Below are positions 1-5,015 of a DNA stretch of 5,015 nucleotides, one piece after another (position 1 is the stretch's first letter; each line of letters starts with the position of its first letter). Where the stretch lies: NCBI GenBank assembly GCA_023251695.1, contig JAHEYE010000257.1, forward strand, positions 1 through 5,015, read 5' to 3'. The position numbers and the translations under genes are program-made. Source of the DNA: Sphingobacteriaceae bacterium (lineage in GTDB: Bacteria; Bacteroidota; Bacteroidia; B-17B0; Aurantibacillaceae). The notes below the pieces were generated by a model that was not told the origin of the DNA, did not search any database, and saw only the letters and a list, made by a program, of their open reading frames with translations.

Positions 1-1
1 A

Positions 2-319
2 TTATACGAAGAAGCCCTTATTTGGAAAAGTGGCGATGAATACGCAATGGGCCGTCTGGCTGAAATAGAAAAAATATTAAATTCAGATGCGAATACCGGG
101 GTTGACGAACGTAAAAAAGCCTTACTGGCTAAATATCCTCCGGGCGTAACTGAAGAAGTGATTGAAGGAACTGGTGTAACAATTATACAGCGTGTTGTTG
201 TGAAGGATAATGATGTGTGGGTGTTCCAGAAAAAAATATTCTCTTGGGGTGGTATTGCTTATTTCCGCGATGGTACTGCTATTATTGAATTAACTTTTGA
301 AAACGAAACGAAGCCGTAA
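2..319 (+). CDS. C-terminal part of a TPR-like repeat protein (5' end outside window)
   Basis: The reading frame is open from position 2 with no stop before the TAA at 317-319. The ATG at 47 is therefore probably internal, and the gene begins upstream of the window. The visible 105 residues start in an alpha-helical repeat: YEEAL at residues 2-6, then a tyrosine at 14 and LAEIEKIL at 19-26. This is the pattern of the tandem TPR-like units in the gene at 4126. A linker follows, then a C-terminal domain from about residue 56, with short beta-strands containing VVVKDNDVWVFQKK and FSWGGIAYFRDG. I recognise this arrangement from uncharacterised secreted or envelope Bacteroidota proteins and know of no enzymatic activity for it. 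The stop overlaps the next start by one base, so the two genes are probably co-translated. Cellular location is inferred only from the paralogue's signal peptide. Confidence 0.8.
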   Translation, partial: LYEEALIWKSGDEYAMGRLAEIEKILNSDANTGVDERKKALLAKYPPGVTEEVIEGTGVTIIQRVVVKDNDVWVFQKKIFSWGGIAYFRDGTAIIELTFENETKP

Positions 320-1290
320 TGAATCCAGCCGTTAAACCCGAGGTGCTGGAAGAAATCAGGTGCTGCGTTTGTAATAATTCCGACTCCAAACAATTTTCAC
401 CTGTTTATTCAAAAGAAAAATTTGAGGTTTTCTCCTGCAATAATTGCGGATTATATTTTATCCCGGCTTATTACCGCAAAAAAATTGATTATGGGAATTA
501 CAAGGATGAAAAAGTAACGGAAGCAGTACGTAAAGGAAATAACTGGGTAAAAATACAGCGGCATAAACTCCGCCTGAAATTTATAAGGAGGTACAAGAAG
601 AGCGGTGATTTATTTGACTTAGGGGCCGGGTGGGGACATTTTATGCTGGCAGGAATTGAGATGGGTTACAATGTTACAGGAATAGAAATTTCCGAACAGC
701 CTTATTTATTCTGTAAGAACGATTTGAAGTTACCGGTTGAGCATATAGATTTTTTTAAAATGGGTGAAGAAAAAAAATTCGATATAATTACTTTATGGGA
801 CGTTCTTGAGCATATTGATAGGGCTGATGATTTTATTGAAAAATGTTCCCGAGTTACAAAACAGGATGGAATATTAGTATTGCAGGTCCCGCAGATTGAT
901 AGTTATTTCGCTAAGAAGTATAAAGACGATTGGAAAATGATGGGTCTTGATCATGTGAATTATTTCAGCAAGAAAACAATTACTATTTTATTAGAGAAGT
1001 ATGGATATAAGGTTGAGAAAATAAAATCATCTTTCGAGTTGAAATTATTTATCATGTACACTATTTTACCGCTTTTAAAACGATTAAAAGGAACCAGCAA
1101 AGCTAAAACAACGCAGGAAGCCAATTACGAGATCAAAGCCTCAGAAAGGCAACAGTATTTCAATAAATTTACAACAAGACCCATGTGGCAGTTAAAGTTC
1201 TTTGTTTTTGTACATAATATCATCTATAATTCACTCTCTTTCCTTCATATTGGTGAAGAAATGATGGTAGTCGCCAGAAAGACGAAGTAG
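319..1290 (+). CDS. Zinc-ribbon class I SAM-dependent methyltransferase
   Basis: A predicted cytoplasmic 323-residue enzyme that transfers a methyl group from S-adenosylmethionine; the acceptor is unknown. The N-terminus carries two CxxC knuckles (C15/C18 and C40/C43) typical of a small zinc ribbon. The Rossmann methyltransferase core follows: motif I DLGAGWG at 100-106, an acidic residue in GIE (121-123) suited to bind the SAM ribose, and FDIITLWDVLEH at 154-165 as the motif II/post region. LDHVNYFS at 210-217 is common in the Methyltransf_23-type family. The C-terminal part (about 240-323) is basic and partly hydrophobic and may contact membrane or a lipid-linked or sugar acceptor. Similar zinc-ribbon methyltransferases often sit in glycan or lipid gene sets, but nothing here fixes the substrate. 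The start ATG shares its A with the upstream TAA (TAATG), which supports this start and suggests translational coupling. Confidence 0.88.
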   Translation: MNPAVKPEVLEEIRCCVCNNSDSKQFSPVYSKEKFEVFSCNNCGLYFIPAYYRKKIDYGNYKDEKVTEAVRKGNNWVKIQRHKLRLKFIRRYKKSGDLFDLGAGWGHFMLAGIEMGYNVTGIEISEQPYLFCKNDLKLPVEHIDFFKMGEEKKFDIITLWDVLEHIDRADDFIEKCSRVTKQDGILVLQVPQIDSYFAKKYKDDWKMMGLDHVNYFSKKTITILLEKYGYKVEKIKSSFELKLFIMYTILPLLKRLKGTSKAKTTQEANYEIKASERQQYFNKFTTRPMWQLKFFVFVHNIIYNSLSFLHIGEEMMVVARKTK

Positions 1291-1317
1291 GCAGTTGGTA
1301 GGAAGGCAGAAGGCAGT
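1288..1317. repeat. Degenerate GGCAG short tandem repeat at the methyltransferase stop
   Basis: The purine-rich stretch has three imperfect copies of a GGCAG-containing unit: TAGGCAGTTGG, then AAGGCAG, then AAGGCAGT. The first copy includes the TAG stop of the methyltransferase. Similar GGCAGT-rich strings occur between genes in many Bacteroidota genomes, from memory and unchecked here. The strand is arbitrary and no function is evident. Confidence 0.5.
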
Positions 1318-1320
1318 GAA

Positions 1321-1338
1321 AAGTTAGAGAAATAACTT
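1321..1338 (+). other. Small hairpin downstream of the methyltransferase
   Basis: AAGTTA at 1321-1326 and TAACTT at 1333-1338 form a perfect 6-bp stem with a 6-base loop. There is no T-tract directly after it, so it is at best a weak or factor-assisted terminator. It could be chance in AT-rich DNA. Confidence 0.3.
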
Positions 1339-1365
1339 GTGGAATCTTTTAAGTATCTGCATCTC

Positions 1366-1403
1366 TATATAAAATTTATATATTTAATCTATAATTAAAC
1401 AAA
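1366..1403 (+). promoter_or_regulatory. AT-rich leader and probable promoter region of the LecA-like gene
   Basis: The region just before the ATG at 1404 is almost entirely A and T. It contains a perfect inverted repeat with 8-base arms (TATATAAA at 1366-1373, TTTATATA at 1375-1382) around one central A. TATATTTA at 1379-1386 is one base from the Bacteroidota -7 consensus TAnnTTTG. No well-spaced TTTG/TTG -33 element is obvious, so the promoter call is tentative. The bases before the start (AATTAAACAAA) are A-rich without a Shine-Dalgarno, as usual in this phylum. Confidence 0.35.
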
Positions 1404-2426
1404 ATGAAAAAATTAGTAGTAGTAATTGCAATGTTTTTGGGCTTGTCGGCATTAGCCCAACAAAAACCGGTTGAATTAAAATTGAATTTATTGGATGGTA
1501 ATGTGATTACCGGAACATCATCTATGGGTGATATTGAGTTAATGACCGCTTACGGTAAATTAACCATTCCGGTAGCTAATGTTGCCACCATCAAAGTTGG
1601 TATTGGTAAAGACAAAGCGGTTTATGATAAAGCGATGTCTTATTTAAAAATACTAAACACATCAACCAGCGATGATACCCGCAAAGGCGCTTATGCTGAT
1701 ATTTTAAAATTAGGTGTAAAGGCTATTGCAGCGGTGAATGATTTTTCTTCGGACCCTAAAAACATTGACGAGAACTCAACCTACACGGGAGAGTATACGG
1801 TTGATAATGTTTTATCTGAATTGCATTCAGCTAATAATATTGATGATAATGCGGATATTGATGATATTGTTACAATAGATGGTCAATACACGATGGGTGG
1901 AACATTTAGTTTCGGAAAAATGGACATTAAAACAGAATATGGTAATTTAAGTATCCCAAAAGAAAAAATTAAAAGTGTGGATGTTTCTGTGATTAATCCT
2001 GCCGGCGATGGCGATAAGACTTTTAAATTGATGGCTTCAAAAAATATCAGCGGTAACCAAAATGGAGGCTGGTTAAAAACCGGAATTACTCTTAAGCAGG
2101 GACAAAAATTCACTATCACTGCAACCGGTGAAGTAACTTTAGCGAGTTTAAGCAATCAAAAATACAAGCCGGATGGAAGTTACACAGCAACAAACGGAAC
2201 TAATTACCCTGCAGCAGCGGGTGGTGATTACGAAGGAGCCACAACATATCCTGCTTATGGTAATGTTGTGTATCACATTGGTGACGGAAGTACAGAAACG
2301 AATAAAGCAGGCGCTAAATTTACCGGCACTGCGAAATCAAGCGGGATGTTATACATTGCTATTTACGAAACAGTTTATAATGCTGCGAATACAGGTTCGT
2401 ATACTGTGAAAATCCTCAATAAGTAG
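1404..2426 (+). CDS. Secreted protein with duplicated beta module and LecA/PA-IL-like C-terminal domain
   Basis: A 340-residue exported protein. Residues 1-18 form a signal peptide (MKK, hydrophobic core, SALA, then QQ), with likely cleavage before Q19. Two copies of a beta-rich module are visible. The first (about 23-67) has LDGNVITGT, then TAYGKLTIPVANVATIKVG. The second (about 155-197) has the matching TEYGNLSIPKEKIKSVDVS. Between them lies a helical stretch (about 74-141). The C-terminal domain (about 206-338) follows the LecA/PA-IL lectin pattern: W223 with TGI at 226-228, QGQKFTITATGEV, PDG at 256-258, YP at 268-269, HIGDG at 291-295, SGMLYIAIYE at 313-322 and NTGSYTV at 329-335. LecA binds galactose through calcium. 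Here only part of its calcium-site pattern is recognisable, so sugar binding is unproven. No type IX secretion C-terminal signal is seen. The gene is flanked by an AT-rich leader and a terminator and appears monocistronic. Confidence 0.82.
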   Translation: MKKLVVVIAMFLGLSALAQQKPVELKLNLLDGNVITGTSSMGDIELMTAYGKLTIPVANVATIKVGIGKDKAVYDKAMSYLKILNTSTSDDTRKGAYADILKLGVKAIAAVNDFSSDPKNIDENSTYTGEYTVDNVLSELHSANNIDDNADIDDIVTIDGQYTMGGTFSFGKMDIKTEYGNLSIPKEKIKSVDVSVINPAGDGDKTFKLMASKNISGNQNGGWLKTGITLKQGQKFTITATGEVTLASLSNQKYKPDGSYTATNGTNYPAAAGGDYEGATTYPAYGNVVYHIGDGSTETNKAGAKFTGTAKSSGMLYIAIYETVYNAANTGSYTVKILNK

Positions 2427-2451
2427 CCACATCCTCCTAGCGGCGGACAGG

Positions 2452-2502
2452 GATTTCACAGATTAACACAGATAATTCCAATCTGTGAAAATCTGTGTAA
2501 TC
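2452..2502. repeat. Intergenic inverted repeat, CACAGATT family
   Basis: Bases 2452-2473 and 2481-2502 are complementary at 19 of 22 positions, around a 7-base loop (2474-2480). Mismatches fall at 2465, 2466 and 2456. Each arm also contains two copies of CACAGAT, or of its complement ATCTGTG, so the element is an inverted repeat of a short direct repeat. Sequences of the form CACAGATT...CTGTGAAAATCTGTG are, from memory, common interspersed intergenic repeats in Bacteroidota. It lies between the LecA-like gene's stop and its terminator, so it would be transcribed in that gene's 3' UTR and could form a stable hairpin. Confidence 0.8.
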
Positions 2503-2534
2503 TGCGGCTGTAAACATCAGCTTGTGTAAAATAT

Positions 2535-2558
2535 AAAGGTCCTGCGGGGCCTTTTTTT
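2535..2558 (+). terminator. Intrinsic terminator after the LecA-like gene
   Basis: AAAGGTCC (2535-2542) pairs with GGGCCTTT (2547-2554), giving an 8-bp stem with one G-T pair and a TGCG loop. A run of seven T follows at 2552-2558. This is a classic rho-independent terminator for + strand transcripts, lying 108 bases past the stop at 2426. The other strand lacks a long T-tract, so it appears one-directional. It insulates mpl, whose start is only 24 bases beyond the last T. Confidence 0.8.
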
Positions 2559-2582
2559 ATTTGTAAGCTTTAATTTTAGACC

Positions 2583-3944
2583 ATGCGTGTTCATTTAATT
2601 GCGATTGGAGGAAGTGCAATGCACAACATGGCTTTGGCTTTGCAGGAGAAGGGTTATGAAGTAAGCGGGAGCGATGATGAAATTAATGAACCGAGTAAAA
2701 CCCGTTTAGCAAAAAAAGGACTGTTACCTGAAGCGATTGGTTGGTTTCCTGAAAAAATAAATAAGAACATTGATGCTATTATTCTCGGTATGCACGCCCG
2801 TGCCGATAATCCTGAATTAGTAAAAGCAAAAGAACTCGACGTAAAAATTTATTCGTACCCCGAATTTATTTATGAAGCCACTAAAGAAAAAACACGCATT
2901 GTAATAGGAGGGAGTCATGGTAAAACAACCATCACCGCCATGATTTTACATGTATTAAATTACAATAAAGTGAATGCCGATTTTATGGTCGGTGCGCAAC
3001 TCGAAGGATTTGATACGATGGTTAAATTAACCAAAGAAGCAAAAGTAGCGGTTATTGAAGGCGATGAATATTTAGCATCGCCAATTGACAGGCGACCGAA
3101 ATTCCATTTATACAAGCCAAATATTGCTTTGTTAAGTGGTATTGCCTGGGATCACATCAATGTGTTTCCGACTTTTGATAATTATGTGGAGCAGTTCAGG
3201 ATGTTTGTGGATTTGATTGAGCCAAATGGAAGTCTGGTTTATTGTTCTGAAGATAAAGAGTTGGTAAAGGTGGCTGAGGTCTCGGGAAAGAAAAATAATA
3301 TCAGGAAGCTTAATTATTCAGTCCCGCCTAATAAAATTGTTGACGGAACAACTTACTTGCTTGTGAACGGAAAAGAAATTCCTTTATCAGTATTCGGCGA
3401 CCATAACTTAATGAACTTAACCGGTGCTCGATTGGTTTGTAATCAGGTTGGGATTAGTGATGAGCAATTTTACAATGCCATTCAAAGTTTTAAAGGAGGG
3501 GCAAAAAGATTGGAGCTGGTTTATAAAAATGATTCCTTCAATTTCTATAAAGACTTCGCCCATTCACCCTCCAAACTAAAAGCAACCACCTCGGCGGTCA
3601 AACAGCAGTTTGATAAACGTCATATTGTGGCCTGTATGGAACTCCATACGTTCAGCAGTTTAACAGAAGAATTTCTGAAGGAATACAATGGCGCCATGAA
3701 GACGGCTGATGAAGCAATTGTGTATTATAACCCTCATACAATAGCCCACAAAAAACTTAAACCTATAAGTGAAGAACAAGTATTAAAAGCCTTCGCCCGC
3801 AAGGACTTAAAGGTATTTACCGATAGTAAAGCAGTAACTGATTATTTAAAGTCAAAAACCTGGAAAAACAGCGTCCTCCTTATGATGAGCTCCGGTAATT
3901 TTGATGGTGTCGACTTTAATCAGTTGGCTAAATCATTAACGTAA
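2583..3944 (+). CDS. mpl: UDP-N-acetylmuramate:L-alanyl-gamma-D-glutamyl-meso-diaminopimelate ligase
   Basis: A cytoplasmic Mur-ligase family enzyme of the peptidoglycan recycling pathway. It uses ATP to join recovered L-Ala-gamma-D-Glu-meso-DAP tripeptide to UDP-MurNAc, bypassing MurC, MurD and MurE. The three Mur domains are in order. The N-terminal UDP-binding domain has IAIGGSAMHNMA at 6-17 and SGSDDE at 28-33. The central ATPase has P-loop GSHGKTT at 110-116, EGDEY at 159-163, WDHINVFPT at 189-197 and FGDHNLMN at 271-278. The C-terminal domain has KRLELV at 308-313, DFAHSPSK at 324-331 and SSGNFDG at 436-442. At 453 residues it matches the usual family length of about 450-460. IAIGGSAMHN and AHSPSK fit Bacteroidota Mpl better than MurC, which has HHP there. 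The start is supported because MRVHLIAIGG opens the family. Its presence implies meso-DAP peptidoglycan. It appears monocistronic. Confidence 0.95.
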   Translation: MRVHLIAIGGSAMHNMALALQEKGYEVSGSDDEINEPSKTRLAKKGLLPEAIGWFPEKINKNIDAIILGMHARADNPELVKAKELDVKIYSYPEFIYEATKEKTRIVIGGSHGKTTITAMILHVLNYNKVNADFMVGAQLEGFDTMVKLTKEAKVAVIEGDEYLASPIDRRPKFHLYKPNIALLSGIAWDHINVFPTFDNYVEQFRMFVDLIEPNGSLVYCSEDKELVKVAEVSGKKNNIRKLNYSVPPNKIVDGTTYLLVNGKEIPLSVFGDHNLMNLTGARLVCNQVGISDEQFYNAIQSFKGGAKRLELVYKNDSFNFYKDFAHSPSKLKATTSAVKQQFDKRHIVACMELHTFSSLTEEFLKEYNGAMKTADEAIVYYNPHTIAHKKLKPISEEQVLKAFARKDLKVFTDSKAVTDYLKSKTWKNSVLLMMSSGNFDGVDFNQLAKSLT

Positions 3945-3948
3945 TTTT

Positions 3949-3995
3949 CCCTCTCCTTTGAGGAGAGGGTGTCCACCTATGGTGGACGGGTGAGG
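3949..3995. repeat. Double-hairpin intergenic repeat, unit A
   Basis: The unit starts four bases after the mpl stop. CCCTCTCCT (3949-3957) and AGGAGAGGG (3961-3969) form a perfect 9-bp stem with a TTG loop. GTCCACC (3971-3977) and GGTGGAC (3981-3987) form a perfect 7-bp stem with a TAT loop. The tail GGGTGAGG (3988-3995) can pair with 3950-3957 at seven of eight positions, counting one G-T pair. The pyrimidine strand therefore has two alternative partners. CCCTCTCC...GGGTGAGG elements are, from memory, frequent interspersed repeats in environmental bacterial genomes including Bacteroidota. With no T-tract it is not a textbook terminator, but it is the only strong structure after mpl and may end or stabilise its transcript. 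Confidence 0.75.
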
Positions 3996-4000
3996 TAAAT

Positions 4001-4037
4001 TCCCCCTTTAAAGGGGGTGGTCCAAAGGACCGGGGGA
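4001..4037. repeat. Double-hairpin intergenic repeat, unit B
   Basis: This is a second unit of the same architecture as the one ending five bases before it. CCCCCTTT (4002-4009) and AAAGGGGG (4010-4017) form a perfect 16-base palindrome. GGTCC (4019-4023) and GGACC (4027-4031) form a 5-bp stem with an AAA loop. The tail GGGGGA (4032-4037) is fully complementary to TCCCCC at 4001-4006, again giving the pyrimidine strand two competing partners. Both units share GGGTG, then TCC...GGAC, then GGG in order. It reads as a related but diverged repeat family placed next to the first. Confidence 0.7.
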
Positions 4038-4125
4038 TGTCAACACAATTAACACCCCTCAGTTTAGAAGTTATAGACTCTGCTCAGAAAAACCTTTCCA
4101 TTTTTTTGGTTCTTTATAGACTGAA
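4038..4125 (+). promoter_or_regulatory. Leader region of the carboxypeptidase-regulatory/TPR gene
   Basis: These 88 bases between the repeat cluster and the ATG at 4126 should contain the promoter. TTATAGACT occurs twice, at 4071-4079 and 4114-4122, the second directly before the start. A T-run with TTTG sits at 4101-4108. No clear TTTG plus TAnnTTTG pair at the spacing expected in Bacteroidota could be placed, so no exact promoter is assigned. Confidence 0.25.
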
Positions 4126-5015
4126 ATGAATAAGCAAAAATTATTTGTTGCATTTTTATTGTGCACTGTTCTCGCAAGTGCACAAAACTGGTCATTAAAA
4201 ATTACCAGTCATATTGGTTTCCGTAAATATCAATTAGATACAAAAGCCGTTAAAGAAGAAGCTGTTTTGGGCGGTGCGTTAATTAAACTTTATAAAGGAA
4301 GTACAGTTGTTGACCAAAGTGTGAGTGATGGCGGTGGCTACTTCAGTATTTTTGTTCCGGCGAATGATGAATTTATTTTAACTGTGACCTATGCCGGATG
4401 TTTTACAAAAAGAATCTATATCAATACCAAAGGCGTTCCTCCTGAAATTCAAAAAACAAATATTAAACCAAGTATAAGTATTGAAGGTTTTATTTTATCT
4501 AAACCTTTACCGGGAATTGATTATTCCAATTTAGAACAAACGCTCGCAAAAATTGTGTACATGCCAAAAGAAATAAATTTTGGTGATGAGGAAATGTATA
4601 CCAAAGAAGGCCTTGCGCTTGTTGCACGGATCGAGGAAAAGGAAATGGAACTTATGTCGGCTTTTTGCAACGCAAATAAATCGGGTGATGAAGCTATGAA
4701 AATGCAGGATTGTATACTTGCAGAAAAAATGTATAAAAGCGCTATAGCCATGTTACCGGCAGAACATTATCCGGTAGTGCAAATGACAAAAGTGCAGGAT
4801 TGTTTTAAAGCGCGTGAAGAAATTGCTAAAAAAGCTGAAGAGGTCGTTGCCGCACAGGCTAGGGAAGAAAAATATGCTGATGCTTTAAGAAAAGGCGACG
4901 CAGCCTTTACTGCAAAAAGCTGGACGATGGCTAAGGAAGCTTTTACTGAAGCATTGTCTGTTAAAGCAAACGAACAATATCCTAAATATAAAATTACAGC
5001 TATTGAAAAACTGAT
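4126..5015 (+). CDS. Secreted protein with carboxypeptidase-regulatory-like domain and TPR-like repeats (3' end outside window)
   Basis: The frame runs open for 296 codons to the window edge, so the C-terminus is missing. Residues 1-19 are a signal peptide (MNKQK, hydrophobic core, then ASA before Q20), placing the protein outside the inner membrane. A beta-sandwich of the carboxypeptidase-regulatory/prealbumin type spans about 47-100, with LGGALIKLYKG, the turn SDGGGYFSIFVP and ILTVTYAGCFTKRIYI. From about 187, TPR-like helical repeats begin. One covers LAEKMYKSAIAMLPAEHYP (198-216). A second covers AALRKGDAAF-like helices from about 251, then AKEAFTEALSV and NEQYPKYKITAIEKL up to 296. The last repeat resembles the start of the fragment at 2-319, so the missing end may carry the same C-terminal domain. 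The exact function is unknown; an envelope scaffold or protein-binding role is inferred from the domains. A charged helical stretch (about 228-249) may be a coiled coil. Confidence 0.85.
   Translation, partial: MNKQKLFVAFLLCTVLASAQNWSLKITSHIGFRKYQLDTKAVKEEAVLGGALIKLYKGSTVVDQSVSDGGGYFSIFVPANDEFILTVTYAGCFTKRIYINTKGVPPEIQKTNIKPSISIEGFILSKPLPGIDYSNLEQTLAKIVYMPKEINFGDEEMYTKEGLALVARIEEKEMELMSAFCNANKSGDEAMKMQDCILAEKMYKSAIAMLPAEHYPVVQMTKVQDCFKAREEIAKKAEEVVAAQAREEKYADALRKGDAAFTAKSWTMAKEAFTEALSVKANEQYPKYKITAIEKL

Noticed and set aside
47..49. ATG at 47 as the true start of the first gene
   Set aside because: The same frame is open upstream to position 2, and those codons (YEEAL repeat) fit the protein's repeat pattern, so the gene is cut by the window edge.
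584..591. Shine-Dalgarno-like AAGGAGG inside the methyltransferase
   Set aside because: No start codon at suitable spacing opens a credible frame, and Bacteroidota make little use of such sites.
1883..2155. Open frame of 90 codons on the - strand
   Set aside because: It lies wholly inside the strongly supported LecA-like gene on the other strand and shows no recognisable domain.
2173..2409. Open frame of 78 codons on the + strand
   Set aside because: It is an out-of-frame shadow of the LecA-like gene, with low-complexity Q/T-rich translation and no family features.
2583..3944. Assignment as MurC
   Set aside because: The motifs IAIGGSAMHN and DFAHSPSK and the length agree with Bacteroidota Mpl rather than MurC, which has a GGxGMSG-type N-terminus and an HHP motif.
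3949..4037. CRISPR array or intrinsic terminator
   Set aside because: There are only two dissimilar units with no constant repeat and spacer layout, and no T-tract follows the stems.
4521..4751. Open frame of 76 codons on the - strand
   Set aside because: It is antisense to the signal-peptide TPR gene; the serine-rich translation is typical of shadows of charged helices.

Overview
The window looks like AT-rich chromosomal DNA from a member of the Bacteroidota, probably an environmental or uncultured lineage. The evidence is the Bacteroidota-type Mpl ligase, starts preceded by A/T-rich leaders rather than Shine-Dalgarno sequences, two secreted proteins with short signal peptides ending in A-Q, and short intergenic repeats of kinds I recall from Bacteroidota genomes. 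No rRNA, tRNA, CRISPR array, transposase or phage gene is visible. All genes lie on the + strand.

Layout. (1) Positions 2-319 are the 3' end of a gene for a helical-repeat (TPR-like) protein with a compact C-terminal beta-rich domain. (2) Its stop codon overlaps the start of a zinc-ribbon SAM-dependent methyltransferase (319-1290). (3) A 113-base gap holds a degenerate GGCAG repeat, a small hairpin and a very AT-rich leader. (4) Positions 1404-2426 encode a secreted protein with a duplicated beta module and a C-terminal domain resembling LecA/PA-IL lectins. (5) A 156-base gap holds a long imperfect inverted repeat (CACAGATT family) and a good intrinsic terminator. (6) mpl (2583-3944) encodes the murein-tripeptide recycling ligase. 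(7) A 181-base gap holds two consecutive double-hairpin repeat units. (8) From 4126 to the window edge runs the 5' part of a secreted protein with a carboxypeptidase-regulatory-like beta domain followed by TPR-like repeats. It has no stop in the window.

How the genes relate. The fragment at the left edge and the gene at the right edge appear to belong to one protein family, because the last repeat of one resembles the other. The methyltransferase is probably translationally coupled to the left-edge gene. mpl is a stand-alone cytoplasmic cell-wall recycling gene. The two signal-peptide proteins act outside the inner membrane, and the left-edge protein probably does too, by homology.

The least ordinary features are in the gaps. 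Each of the three larger intergenic gaps carries a different class of short repeat, and the one after mpl has a repeated architecture in which one pyrimidine strand could pair with either of two purine strands around an inner hairpin. I see no convincing new enzymatic or defence system here.
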